DNA of 34,156 bases, from positions 1 to 34,156 of the forward strand of contig JAFXOX010000053.1 of NCBI GenBank assembly GCA_017528345.1. Reading direction: 5' to 3'. Source of the DNA: Desulfovibrio sp. GTDB lineage: Bacteria; Desulfobacterota; Desulfovibrionia; Desulfovibrionales; Desulfovibrionaceae. Below the pieces are notes generated by a model. That model was not told where the DNA came from. It searched no databases and worked only from the letters and a program-made list of their open reading frames with translations. Positions 7,383-15,678 of the stretch are shown piece by piece. Every line of letters begins with the position of its first letter. Positions within the stretch are counted from its first letter, which is position 1. Position numbers and translations under genes: made by a program.

Positions 7383-9638
7383 CTAGCGCATTTGCGGCGT
7401 ATGGTGATATTTGCGGCGCAGAAGACGCAGCTTGTCCTCGCTGACCCCCTCTCCTTCACGTCGTCCGCAGCGGGGACAGACATCATTGATGACACCTGTG
7501 TAGCCACAGACAGGATCACGATCCAGAGGATGATTGATGGAGCCGTAGCCAACCCCCTGATCATGCATAAAGCGGATGATTCTTTCAAAGGCTTCCAGGT
7601 TTTTGCTGGTATCGCCATCGAGCTCCACATAGGTGATATGACCGCCATTGGTCATGGTGTGGTAGGGCGCTTCGATTTCGATCTTTTTGAAAGCCTTGAT
7701 GGGGAAGTAGACAGGCACATGGAAGGAATTGGTGTAGTAGTCCCTGTCTGTCACACCGGCAATAACGCCATAGCGCTCGCGGTCCAGCGGCACAAAACGA
7801 CCACTGAGACTTTCTGCAGGTGTGCCGATGAGGGTAAAATTCAGCTTCTGGGCAGCACTTTCCTGATCACAGCGATCACGCATATGCTGCACAATGCGCA
7901 GACCAAGTTTCTGCGCTTCCTCACTTTCTCCGTGATGAACGCCAATGAGGGCTTTGAGAGCTTCTGCAAGACCAATGAAACCTGTGGTCAAGGTTCCGTG
8001 CTTTAAGATTTCGCCGATATTGTCGTCCCAGTTGAGCTTATCCGAATCAATCCAAATCCCGTTGCCCATGAGGAAAGGGTAATTGCGGACTTTGCGTTTG
8101 CTTTGGATCTTGAAGCGGTGGAGCAACTGGCGGAAGACGAGCTCGATTTTTTCATCGAGAATTTCAAAAAATTTATCCACGTCACCATGGGCATCAATGC
8201 CGATGCGCGGCAGGTTGATGGAGGTGAAACTCAAATTGCCGCGACCACAGGTCACTTTGCGTGTGGGATCGTAGACATTGCCCAGCACGCGTGTGCGGCA
8301 GCCCATATAGGCCACTTCCGAATTGACGTCACCTTTTTTGTAGAATTCTTTATTGAAGGGTGCGTCGAGGAAACTGAAATTGGGAAAGAGACGCTTGGCC
8401 GAGGTTTCCATGGCAAGCTTGAAAAGGTCGTAGTTGGGGTCGTCTGGATTATAGTTGACGCCTTCTTTGACCTTGAAGATCTGCACGGGAAAAATAGAGG
8501 TCTCGCCACTGCCCAAACCTGCCTGCGTGGCCAGCATGAGATTTTTCATGACCATGCGGCCTTCGGGCGAGATATCGGTGCCATAGTTGATGGAGCTGAA
8601 GGGCACCTGGGCACCTGCCCTGGAATTCATGGTATTGAGATTGTGGATGAGGGCCTCCATGGCCTGATAGACATGGCGGTCTGTGCTGACGATGGCTTCA
8701 TCGTAGGCATAGTCGTGGCATTTGAGGGCAATGTCGTGGTCCTCCCTGGGCACATATTTGTCCAGACCCCGACGGACAGCGTCGCCATTGCTCATGGTCG
8801 GAGTGACCATACAGGCGATCAAAAGCTCATTGGTTTTTGTCTTGGCAGCGTCGCGGCTGATGCCAAGATTCAGCTGCAGACAGGCGGCAAAGGCATGGCG
8901 GTATTCCTTGCTGAAGGTTTTCTGCACCCCAGGCGCCATGGCAAAGTCGAAATGCGGCACACTCTGGCCACCGTGCATTTCGTTTTGATTGGCCTGAATG
9001 GCAATACAGGCAAGGGCCGCATAGCTTTCAATGGAATTGGGCTCGCGCAGGAAACCGTGACCTGTGGAAAATCCATCTTTAAAGAGCTTGAGCAGGTCGA
9101 TCTGACAGCAGGTCTCCGTGAGCATGTAAAAATCTTTGTCGTGAATGTGAATATCGCCGTTGATATGTCCGGAGGAGGCATCCTTGGGCAGAATATAATT
9201 GTCGATGAAAAATTTGGAGCCTTCGGAGCCGTATTTGAGCATAGTCCCCATGGCCGTATCACCGTCGATATTGGCGTTTTCCCGCTTGATATCTTCCTCA
9301 ATGGCCGGTGAAAAGGTTAGGGTCTTATAGATGTCCATGAGGTAGGATTCGGCATTGCGCAGTTTGGTGTGCTCCGAACGGTAGATAATATAGGCCTTGG
9401 CCGTTTCGGTATAGCCGAACTGCATGAGCGTCTTTTCCACCACATCCTGGATTTCTTCCACATTGCGCAGATTCTGAGCATCCAGCGCACGGCAGACGCG
9501 TTCCGTGACAAAGCCGAGCTCTGTGGGCGACATGTCTTCGTTTTTAACCGCCTGGCTGGCCTTGGTGATGGCGTTGAGAATTTTTGTGGAATCGAAATCG
9601 ACGACAGTACCATCACGTTTGATAATGCTTTCAGGCAT
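7383..9638 (-). CDS. nrdD: Class III anaerobic ribonucleoside-triphosphate reductase NrdD, atypical C-terminus
   Basis: This 751-residue enzyme reduces ribonucleotides to deoxyribonucleotides without oxygen. The N-terminal ATP-cone (about 1-90, MPESIIKRDGTVVDFD) carries allosteric control; the catalytic barrel follows (GHINGDIHIHDKDFY, NEMHGGQSVPHFD). The ATG at 9638 is chosen because the ATP-cone begins there and GAGG lies in front; a longer open frame to 10121 has no homology. The C-terminal zinc region has Cys711, Cys721 and Cys724. The usual glycyl-radical motif RVxGYxG is not found after it. The only GYxG is VCGYTG at 710-715 inside the zinc region, and the protein ends with KLRLLRRKYHHTPQMR. 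A 10-base direct repeat (7390-7399 and 7409-7418) in this tail hints at rearrangement. Confidence 0.9.
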   Translation of the reverse strand: MPESIIKRDGTVVDFDSTKILNAITKASQAVKNEDMSPTELGFVTERVCRALDAQNLRNVEEIQDVVEKTLMQFGYTETAKAYIIYRSEHTKLRNAESYLMDIYKTLTFSPAIEEDIKRENANIDGDTAMGTMLKYGSEGSKFFIDNYILPKDASSGHINGDIHIHDKDFYMLTETCCQIDLLKLFKDGFSTGHGFLREPNSIESYAALACIAIQANQNEMHGGQSVPHFDFAMAPGVQKTFSKEYRHAFAACLQLNLGISRDAAKTKTNELLIACMVTPTMSNGDAVRRGLDKYVPREDHDIALKCHDYAYDEAIVSTDRHVYQAMEALIHNLNTMNSRAGAQVPFSSINYGTDISPEGRMVMKNLMLATQAGLGSGETSIFPVQIFKVKEGVNYNPDDPNYDLFKLAMETSAKRLFPNFSFLDAPFNKEFYKKGDVNSEVAYMGCRTRVLGNVYDPTRKVTCGRGNLSFTSINLPRIGIDAHGDVDKFFEILDEKIELVFRQLLHRFKIQSKRKVRNYPFLMGNGIWIDSDKLNWDDNIGEILKHGTLTTGFIGLAEALKALIGVHHGESEEAQKLGLRIVQHMRDRCDQESAAQKLNFTLIGTPAESLSGRFVPLDRERYGVIAGVTDRDYYTNSFHVPVYFPIKAFKKIEIEAPYHTMTNGGHITYVELDGDTSKNLEAFERIIRFMHDQGVGYGSINHPLDRDPVCGYTGVINDVCPRCGRREGEGVSEDKLRLLRRKYHHTPQMR
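7390..7418. repeat. Short direct repeat at the 3' end of nrdD
   Basis: ATTTGCGGCG occurs at 7390-7399 and again at 7409-7418. It covers the final codons of nrdD, where the expected glycyl-radical tail is absent. Confidence 0.7.
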
Positions 9639-9676
9639 GCGTAACCTCGCAGATAGTTGTGATGATAGGAAAGTAG

Positions 9677-9703
9677 TGACCTTTGCGTCATATGTCAAGG
9701 TCA
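9677..9703. promoter_or_regulatory. Inverted repeat upstream of nrdD
   Basis: TGACCTT (9677-9683) and AAGGTCA (9697-9703) form a 7-base inverted repeat around a central CATATG. On the minus strand a TTGACA (9698-9693) lies within it with a poor -10 (TACTTT) 17 bases on. It could be the nrdDG promoter with an operator. No NrdR box was recognised. Confidence 0.35.
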
Positions 9704-9802
9704 AGAAAATCCGCTTGAATTGCGGAAAACATGATACGAGCACGGCTATACTGCGTCTGCCTAGGCCAAGATTTTTCTCGGCAAAAAAACGCATTTTTTT
9801 TC

Positions 9803-9832
9803 TTGACAAAATTGCCGGATTTTGGCTATAGA
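9803..9832 (+). promoter_or_regulatory. trp operon promoter
   Basis: TTGACA (9803-9808) is followed by TATAGA (9827-9832) with 18 bases between, or CTATAG with 17. The predicted start of transcription (about 9839-9840) falls on the leader-peptide ATG. A T/A-rich stretch precedes it. Confidence 0.75.
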
Positions 9833-9839
9833 AGCACCC

Positions 9840-9920
9840 ATGAAGACAAACCGTACATTTTCCTCCTTTGCTTTTTCGTGGTGGCGCAGACAACTGCGTC
9901 GGGGGGATGTGCGTCTGTAA
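9840..9920 (+). CDS. trpL: trp operon leader peptide TrpL
   Basis: A 26-codon reading frame starts MKTNRTFSSFAF and carries two adjacent Trp codons (TGG TGG, 9879-9884, residues 14-15), then RRQLRRGDVRL and a TAA stop. Tandem Trp codons right before a terminator in front of trpE are the signature of ribosome-mediated attenuation: lack of charged tRNA-Trp stalls the ribosome here. No Shine-Dalgarno sequence precedes the ATG, and the predicted transcription start is at or next to it, so the message may be leaderless. Too short for standard gene finders. Confidence 0.88.
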   Translation: MKTNRTFSSFAFSWWRRQLRRGDVRL

Positions 9921-9980
9921 AAAATGCGCATAGCGTATTGGTGTGTGATAAGGCCGTCTCCTCCCGAGGCGGCCTTTTTT
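9861..9980 (+). promoter_or_regulatory. trp attenuator with alternative hairpins
   Basis: Terminator: AAGGCCG (9950-9956) pairs with CGGCCTT (9970-9976), extended by a wobble pair and CTC/GAG, loop 9961-9965, then T run 9975-9980. Antiterminator: TCGGGGGGA (9899-9907) can pair over nine positions with TCCTCCCGA (9959-9967), which excludes the upper terminator stem. Protector: TCCTCC (9861-9866) or CGCAG/CTGCG (9885-9889 with 9894-9898) can involve the first strand when the ribosome does not stall at the Trp codons. This gives the complete set needed for attenuation. Confidence 0.85.
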
Positions 9981-10017
9981 GTGGTCGTTTATCAGCCAGA
10001 GAACTAGCGAGGTTGTC

Positions 10018-11454
10018 ATGGATATGCAGCCGATAGACTTGCAGCAGACCGCCAGATGGCTTCCGGCGGATATGGATACGCCCATCAGCCTGTTTAAAGG
10101 CATGGCCGGCGGGCACGGCATACTCTTGGAAAGTGCGGAGGTGGACGGGCGTTGGGGCCGCTACAGTGTGCTCGTTTGTGATATGGTGCTCATTGTGCGC
10201 TGCGAGCAGGGGAAGCTTGCCGTACATGTCAATGATCAGCGTCTGGACGCTCTCAAATGCCTGGATGGACAGGACTTTTTGCCGGCTCTGCGTCAACTGA
10301 TGGCGGCAATCAGGCTTTTGCCGCCTGAGAACATTCCAGATCTTCCCCCCATCACCAGGGCCCTCTACGGCTATCTCGGTTTTGGTATGGCGAGCCTCTT
10401 CAATGCCCGGCTTCGTAAAACCATGCCTGTGGATGAGGCTGAATGCACACTCTGTCTGCCAGGAACCTGCATTGTCTTTGATCATCTCTACAATCGTCTC
10501 TGCCAGATCAGTCTCAACGGTCACAGAACCCTGGTCAGTGGCCGGGATTTTCCCCAGCTGCAGGAAAGTCAGGTCGACGAGCAGGCTCTGGCTGCGTCGC
10601 TTGCCCAGGCCTGCCCCAATGCCGACGGCTATCAGGACTGGGTTCGGCGTATCCGGACAATGCTTGCTTGCGGTGAAGCCATTCAGGTGGTGCCGAGCGT
10701 GCGTTTTGGCTGTCCCTATACTGGCGATCCCTTTGAGCTCTATCGCCGTATGCGCAGGCTCAATGCCTCTCCGTATATGTTTTATATGAATCTGCCGGAT
10801 CTTGTGCTTTTTGGGTCCTCACCTGAGGTCATGGTGCGCTGCAGTAGCGGGCAGCTGACGCTGTCGCCCATTGCCGGTACCCGCAGGCGCGGGCGCGATG
10901 AGCGGGAAGATCAGTTTTTGGCAGGTGAACTTCTGAACGATCCCAAGGAAAGAGCTGAACATGTCATGCTTGTGGATCTCGGGCGCAATGATCTGGGGCG
11001 CATTGCCTCTGCCGGCAGTGTCCATGTGGACCGCTACATGCAGATTCAGCGTTTTTCCCACGTCATGCATCTCACAAGTTCTGTCACGGCAAAACTGCGC
11101 AAGGATTTTGACGCGCTGGATGTTCTGGCTGCGACATTTCCGGCAGGCACAGTCTCAGGCGCGCCCAAGATTCGCGCCATGGAGATTATCCGGGAAATCG
11201 AAGGCCAATCCCGCGGCCCCTATGCCGGCTCCATCGGCTGGATCGGACTGGATCAGGGGCCTGTCAACCTGGATATGGGCATTACTATCCGCAGCATGTG
11301 GCACAGACAGGGAGTGCTCAACTGGCAGGCCGGTGGCGGCATAGTCCACGATTCGGATCCTGAACTTGAATGGAAGGAAGTCTGCAATAAGTCGGCGATC
11401 ATGCGTCTTGTCCTTCAGCCAAAGGAAGCAAACGATGTTTCTGCTCATCGATAA
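10018..11454 (+). CDS. trpE: Anthranilate synthase component I TrpE
   Basis: This 478-residue subunit converts chorismate with ammonia to anthranilate, the first committed step of tryptophan synthesis, together with the TrpG domain. Feedback-site motif LLESAEVDGRWGRYSV lies near the N-terminus, and the chorismate-binding domain carries NASPYMFYM, SSPEVMVR, PIAGTRRRG, DLGRNDLGR and FPAGTVSGAPK. ATG 10018 has GAGG (10009-10012) five bases ahead; an earlier ATG at 9979 sits in the terminator T run and is rejected. The stop overlaps trpG by 20 bases, implying coupled translation. The gene starts 38 bases after the attenuator. Confidence 0.96.
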   Translation: MDMQPIDLQQTARWLPADMDTPISLFKGMAGGHGILLESAEVDGRWGRYSVLVCDMVLIVRCEQGKLAVHVNDQRLDALKCLDGQDFLPALRQLMAAIRLLPPENIPDLPPITRALYGYLGFGMASLFNARLRKTMPVDEAECTLCLPGTCIVFDHLYNRLCQISLNGHRTLVSGRDFPQLQESQVDEQALAASLAQACPNADGYQDWVRRIRTMLACGEAIQVVPSVRFGCPYTGDPFELYRRMRRLNASPYMFYMNLPDLVLFGSSPEVMVRCSSGQLTLSPIAGTRRRGRDEREDQFLAGELLNDPKERAEHVMLVDLGRNDLGRIASAGSVHVDRYMQIQRFSHVMHLTSSVTAKLRKDFDALDVLAATFPAGTVSGAPKIRAMEIIREIEGQSRGPYAGSIGWIGLDQGPVNLDMGITIRSMWHRQGVLNWQAGGGIVHDSDPELEWKEVCNKSAIMRLVLQPKEANDVSAHR

Positions 11455-13015
11455 TTACGATTCTTTCACCTATAATCTCGTACAGGCCTTTTATGCGTTG
11501 GGCAGAGAACCCTATGTGCTCTACAATGACGATGAACGCCTGCTTGATCTGGCAACATCGCCGGATCTGGAGATGGTCTGCCTTTCTCCCGGCCCGAGCC
11601 GCCCGGAAAATGCCGGTCTCTGCCTGGAATTTTTGCGCCGCCTTGCGCCGTCGGTACCGGTGCTTGGTGTCTGTCTCGGCCATCAGGTGCTGGGGCTTTT
11701 TGGCGGAGCAAGCGTTGATGTGGCAAGTGAGATCATGCACGGCAAGCAGTCGGATATTACCCACTCAGCCGATGGCCTTTTTTCGGATCTGCCGCAGCAG
11801 CTTAAGGTCGGCCGCTATCATTCCCTGGTTGTCAGAGATGGTAAGAATCTGCCCTTTGAGGTCACAGCGAGGGGCCCTCGCGGCGAAATCATGGCCCTGC
11901 AGTACAAGGACAGACCCTGGGCCGGGGTACAGTTCCATCCGGAATCGGTGTTGAGCCCCGAGGGCATGCAGCTTTTGGCCAATTTCCCCCAGAAGCTGAC
12001 CCAGAAGCCCAAAAAGGAAATGACGGTCTCTGATATTCTCGAGGAAATCGCCCAGGGCCATCATCTGACGCGGCCAATGGCCTCCAAGGCCTTTGCCGAG
12101 CTTATGGACGGGGAGCTGAGTCCGGCTCAGGCCGCAAGTCTGCTCTTTGGTCTGCGCATGAAAGGAGAGTCTGCCCTTGAACTTGCGGAAGCCACGCGCC
12201 AGGCCCTGGCCCGGGCTATATCCATTGATATTGAGGGGCCGCATATCGATGTGGTGGGCACAGGCGGCGACGGACGCCATTCCTTTAACTGCTCCACAGC
12301 CACTTCGCTGATTCTTGCGGGCATGGGCTATTGTGTGACCAAACACGGCAACCGTGCCGTCTCTTCCACCTGCGGCAGTGCCGATGCCATTGAAGGGCTT
12401 GGGCTTCCCCTGGTCAAGGAGCCTGAAGAGGTCCGCAGGCTTTGTGCCAACAAGCATTTTTCCTTTCTCTTTGCCCCCAACTTTCATCCGGCCTTCAAGA
12501 ATATCGGGCCTGTACGCAAGGAGCTTGGTATCCGCACCCTCTTTAATATTCTGGGGCCTCTGATCAATCCGGCCAAGCCCACGCATATCCTGCTTGGTGT
12601 TGGGCACCCTGATCTACTGCCGCTTGTCACAGATACCTTGTTGGAACTTGGGCAAAAGCGGGCAGCGGTAGTGTGCGGGGCAGGCATCTATGATGAGGTA
12701 ACCCCCCTTGGGCCTGCCGAGATTATGGAAATCAGGGACGGCAAGGCCACACCCCTTGCCCTTGATCCTGCGACATACGGCATCAAGCCCTGTACACCGG
12801 CTGACCTTGAGGTGCATTCCAAGCGTGAGGCTGTCGCTGTTTTGCGCGAACTTCTGGCCGGGCAGGGACCCAGTCCCATGCTTGACATGATTGTGCTCAA
12901 TGTGGGGCTTGCCGTCTATCTTCTGGAGGATGATCTGGATCTGGCGGCCGCCATGGTGCGGGCAGGTGATGCCGTGCGTGAAGGGGTCGGAAGGAGAGTG
13001 CTCGATGCAGCTTGA
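11435..13015 (+). CDS. trpGD: TrpG-TrpD fusion: glutamine amidotransferase plus anthranilate phosphoribosyltransferase
   Basis: The 526-residue protein joins two activities. Residues 1-190 are the amidotransferase that supplies ammonia to TrpE, with Cys80 (GVCLGHQ), His168 and Glu170 (QFHPES). Residues about 196-526 are TrpD, which adds phosphoribose to anthranilate, with the PRPP-binding GTGGDGRHSFNCST (275-288), KHGNRAVSS and the GADVLE-like GSADAIEGLG. The linker is KLTQKPKKE. Such fusions occur in enterobacteria and some others. ATG 11435 has AAAGGAA (11421-11427) in front and overlaps trpE by 20 bases; the end overlaps trpC by 11. Confidence 0.95.
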   Translation: MFLLIDNYDSFTYNLVQAFYALGREPYVLYNDDERLLDLATSPDLEMVCLSPGPSRPENAGLCLEFLRRLAPSVPVLGVCLGHQVLGLFGGASVDVASEIMHGKQSDITHSADGLFSDLPQQLKVGRYHSLVVRDGKNLPFEVTARGPRGEIMALQYKDRPWAGVQFHPESVLSPEGMQLLANFPQKLTQKPKKEMTVSDILEEIAQGHHLTRPMASKAFAELMDGELSPAQAASLLFGLRMKGESALELAEATRQALARAISIDIEGPHIDVVGTGGDGRHSFNCSTATSLILAGMGYCVTKHGNRAVSSTCGSADAIEGLGLPLVKEPEEVRRLCANKHFSFLFAPNFHPAFKNIGPVRKELGIRTLFNILGPLINPAKPTHILLGVGHPDLLPLVTDTLLELGQKRAAVVCGAGIYDEVTPLGPAEIMEIRDGKATPLALDPATYGIKPCTPADLEVHSKREAVAVLRELLAGQGPSPMLDMIVLNVGLAVYLLEDDLDLAAAMVRAGDAVREGVGRRVLDAA

Positions 13016-13811
13016 ACGTTTTCGGGAGGCCAAAGCCGATGAAATCCGGCAGCTGCAGAAGGCCTGGAAGGCAGGGCTTCTTGCCGAGCGCGGGGAAATC
13101 GTGAGGCCCGATTTCTTTGGGGCACTTGCCTGGCAACAGGGACTTCCCGCCGTCATTGCCGAGTATAAACGGGCCTCTCCCTCGCGGGGGAGAATTTGTG
13201 ATAGTCTGTCCGTGGAGGATGTCGCCCTTGCCTATGCCAGATCTGGCGCTTCAGCTCTTTCCATCCTGACAGAGGAGCGCTATTTTGACGGGCAGATTGG
13301 CTATCTTGATCGTGCAGCCAGGGTTTTGTCTGAGAGACCCCTTCCTATCCTACGTAAGGATTTTCTTTTTGATCCGCTGCAGGTGTATGCCACAGCCCAA
13401 ACACAGGCCTCGGCCATTCTTCTGATTGTACGTCTGACTCCGGATGTGCGGACATTGCGTACGCTGCGCGAACTTGCTGAACGTCTGGGGCTCTGTGCGG
13501 TTGTCGAGGTTTTTGACAGGCAGGAGCTGGCTTTGGCCAGAGAAAGCGGGGCCAGGATTATCCAGGTCAATGCCCGGGATCTTGAGCGTCTTTCTGTGGA
13601 TGCCAAAGCGCCGCTTGCCCTTGCCGGTATGTGTCCGCCACTGGCCTCGGAGCGCTGGATCTGTGCCAGTGGCATTGCGACCTGTGCGCAACTTAAGGAA
13701 TGCGCCGAGGTGGGTTTTTCCGCCTGTCTGGTTGGGACGGCACTCATGGCCAGCGGCAATCCCGGTCAGGCGCTGACACAGCTTCTTGGAGGAGACAACC
13801 GTGCTCATTAA
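13005..13811 (+). CDS. trpC: Indole-3-glycerol phosphate synthase TrpC
   Basis: This 268-residue TIM-barrel enzyme closes the indole ring from carboxyphenylamino-deoxyribulose phosphate. Motifs seen: IAEYKRASPSRG, SILTEERYFDG, LRKDFLFDPLQ, AVVEVFDRQEL and QVNARDLERL. The phosphate loop ASGIATCAQL has Cys where Ser is common (ICASGI for SESGI). ATG 13005 follows AAGGAG (12991-12996). It overlaps trpD by 11 bases and trpF by 11 bases. It is separate from TrpF, unlike the E. coli fusion. Confidence 0.95.
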   Translation: MQLERFREAKADEIRQLQKAWKAGLLAERGEIVRPDFFGALAWQQGLPAVIAEYKRASPSRGRICDSLSVEDVALAYARSGASALSILTEERYFDGQIGYLDRAARVLSERPLPILRKDFLFDPLQVYATAQTQASAILLIVRLTPDVRTLRTLRELAERLGLCAVVEVFDRQELALARESGARIIQVNARDLERLSVDAKAPLALAGMCPPLASERWICASGIATCAQLKECAEVGFSACLVGTALMASGNPGQALTQLLGGDNRAH

Positions 13812-14424
13812 AATCTGTGGTATCACACGCAGCCGGGATGCTCAGAGCGCCATGGCCTGCGGTGCGGATTTTTGTGGTTTTATTTTTCATCCCAAAAGTC
13901 CGCGTGCGGTTGATCCGGCCTGGGTCGCAGGCGTTGATACCGGAAACATGCGGCGGGTAGGGGTCTTTGTGGAAGAGGACGCAGACACGATCTGTGCCAT
14001 TATGCAGGCGGCCAGACTTGACTATGCCCAGCTGCATGGCGCACAGTCAGAGGACTGCGCTCGCAGAATAGGGCCTGAGCGGGTGATCAGAGTGCTTTGG
14101 CCGGAACGCTATCACCATAAGGCGCAGCTCTATGCCGCCATGCAGACCTATGCCACAAGCTGTGCCTACTATCTCTTTGATGCCGGTACAGCCGGCGGAG
14201 GCCATGGCCAATGCCTAGAATGGGGGGATTTTGCGGGGCTTGAGGGACCGCATCCCTGGTTCCTGGCCGGCGGTCTCCATCCGGGTAATGTGCTCGAAGC
14301 TGCCCTTGAAAGTCATGCAGCCGGTCTTGACATCAATTCCGGGGTGGAAAGTGCCCCTGGCAGAAAGGATGAGCGCAAAATTCGGGCTGCCATTTCCATG
14401 GTGCGCGCGCATTATGCTGAGTAA
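13801..14424 (+). CDS. trpF: Phosphoribosylanthranilate isomerase TrpF
   Basis: The 207-residue isomerase performs the step before TrpC. The family start LIKICGIT carries the catalytic cysteine (Cys6), and the C-terminal part has the conserved DAGTAGGGHG and LAGGLHPGNV phosphate-binding loops. A GTG at 13801 is chosen as start: GGAGGAG (13788-13794) lies six bases in front, and the conserved sequence begins at once. A TTG at 13786 would be inside that ribosome site. It overlaps trpC by 11 bases. An 80-base gap follows before trpB. Confidence 0.94.
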   Translation: MLIKICGITRSRDAQSAMACGADFCGFIFHPKSPRAVDPAWVAGVDTGNMRRVGVFVEEDADTICAIMQAARLDYAQLHGAQSEDCARRIGPERVIRVLWPERYHHKAQLYAAMQTYATSCAYYLFDAGTAGGGHGQCLEWGDFAGLEGPHPWFLAGGLHPGNVLEAALESHAAGLDINSGVESAPGRKDERKIRAAISMVRAHYAE

Positions 14425-14496
14425 TTGTTGTATCACTCTCAACAATAATGGAGGCAGCGTTTCCACTCCGTCAGTGAGAACGGGGTTTTTACGCTG
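14424..14496 (+). promoter_or_regulatory. Hairpins in the trpF-trpB gap
   Basis: ATTGTTG (14424-14430) pairs with CAACAAT (14440-14446), overlapping the trpF stop. A second hairpin, CAGCGT (14455-14460) with ACGCTG (14491-14496), encloses CCGT...ACGG followed by GGTTTTT (14484-14490), which is terminator-like. It is the only sizeable gap in the operon and could lower or adjust trpBA expression. Confidence 0.45.
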
Positions 14497-14504
14497 AATA
14501 TCTG

Positions 14505-15677
14505 ATGAAAAAAGGCTATTTTGGTGAATTCGGTGGATGCTTTGTGCCGGAGCTTCTGATGCCGCCACTTCGGGAAGTGGAACGGGCTATGGAGGAAATC
14601 CTGCCCACGGAGGCTTTTCAGAAGGATTTGACAGATCTTCTTGCCTCGTATGCGGGCAGGCCAACACCTGTGACGCTCTGCCCCACGCTCTCCCGCGAAC
14701 TGGGTTTTCATCTCTGGCTCAAGCGCGAGGATCTTTTGCACACAGGCGCCCACAAGATCAATAATGCGCTGGGACAGGCCCTGCTTGCCAAGTATATGGG
14801 CAAGACCTGCTTGATTGCCGAGACAGGAGCCGGTCAGCACGGGGTTGCGACGGCAGCCGCAGCGGCCAGACTCGGCCTGAGCTGCCGTATTTTTATGGGC
14901 GCTGAAGATGTGGAGCGGCAGGCACCCAATGTGGCGAGAATGCGTCTTCTCCATGCTGAGGTTGTGGCTGTGGAAAGTGGTAGCCGCACCCTGAAAGACG
15001 CCATCAATGAAACGCTGCGCTACTGGATCAGTCATCAAAACGACAGCCACTATTGCTTTGGCACAGCAGCAGGTCCCCATCCCTTTCCGAGTCTCGTCAA
15101 GGAATTTCAGCGCGTCATCAGCCGCGAGTCCAAAGCGCAGATGCTTGAAAAAACCGGCAAACTGCCAGATGCCATTGTGGCCTGCGTCGGTGGCGGTTCA
15201 AATGCCATTGGCGCTTTTGCCGAATATCTCGATGAGCCAAGCGTACGCCTGATCGGTGTTGAGGCCGCAGGTACCGGTGAGCCAGGCTGCTTCAATTCGG
15301 CGCCGCTCAATCTGGGCAGCCCCGGTGTCCTGCATGGCAGCTATTCCATGCTCCTGCAGAATCTCGATGGCCAGATTGAACCGTCCCATTCCATTTCCGC
15401 AGGGCTTGATTATCCGGGTGTCGGCCCGGAGCACAGCTATCTTCAGCAGACCGGCCGGGTCAGCTATGGGCTCGTCAAGGACGCCAACGTGGTTTCGGCC
15501 TTTCTGCGGCTTTCGGCAAGCGAGGGCATTTTGCCGGCGCTTGAGTCCTCCCACGCTCTGGCCTGGGTTTTTGACCATGCCGAGGCCTTTGCCAGTGGCT
15601 CGACGGTGTTAGTCAATCTTTCCGGCCGGGGTGACAAGGACCTTGGGATCATCCAAAAAGTACTCAACGAGGGCTAA
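14505..15677 (+). CDS. trpB: Tryptophan synthase beta chain TrpB
   Basis: The 390-residue PLP enzyme condenses indole with serine to tryptophan. The PLP lysine is Lys84 in LHTGAHKINNALGQ; the phosphate-binding GGGSNAIGAF loop and the family motifs ETGAGQHGVATA and PGVGPEHSYL are present. The ATG at 14505 starts the conserved KKGYFGEFGG but has no good Shine-Dalgarno sequence; GGGG at 14482-14485 is about 20 bases away. One base separates it from trpA. Length and motifs mark the standard TrpB1 type that works with TrpA. Confidence 0.96.
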   Translation: MKKGYFGEFGGCFVPELLMPPLREVERAMEEILPTEAFQKDLTDLLASYAGRPTPVTLCPTLSRELGFHLWLKREDLLHTGAHKINNALGQALLAKYMGKTCLIAETGAGQHGVATAAAAARLGLSCRIFMGAEDVERQAPNVARMRLLHAEVVAVESGSRTLKDAINETLRYWISHQNDSHYCFGTAAGPHPFPSLVKEFQRVISRESKAQMLEKTGKLPDAIVACVGGGSNAIGAFAEYLDEPSVRLIGVEAAGTGEPGCFNSAPLNLGSPGVLHGSYSMLLQNLDGQIEPSHSISAGLDYPGVGPEHSYLQQTGRVSYGLVKDANVVSAFLRLSASEGILPALESSHALAWVFDHAEAFASGSTVLVNLSGRGDKDLGIIQKVLNEG

Positions 15678-15678
15678 G

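Noticed and set aside
8103..9311. 402-codon open frame on the plus strand
   Set aside because: It lies entirely antisense to nrdD, has no ribosome site or family motifs, and its composition is a shadow of the nrdD codons.
9685..9703. HcpR/FNR-type site (TTGAC-N4-GTCAA) before nrdD
   Set aside because: Only one half (TTGAC ATAT G) fits; the second half reads ACGC instead of TCAA. Kept only as an unnamed inverted repeat.
9979..10017. trpE start at 9979
   Set aside because: This ATG sits in the attenuator T run and has no ribosome site; 10018 has GAGG at a good distance.
9639..10121. Extension of nrdD upstream of 9638
   Set aside because: The extra 161 residues show no homology, cross the trp promoter and leader, and the ATP-cone starts normally at 9638.
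14448..14477. Nine-codon open frame MEAAFPLRQ between trpF and trpB
   Set aside because: No Trp codons or regulatory codon pattern and no ribosome site; likely chance.
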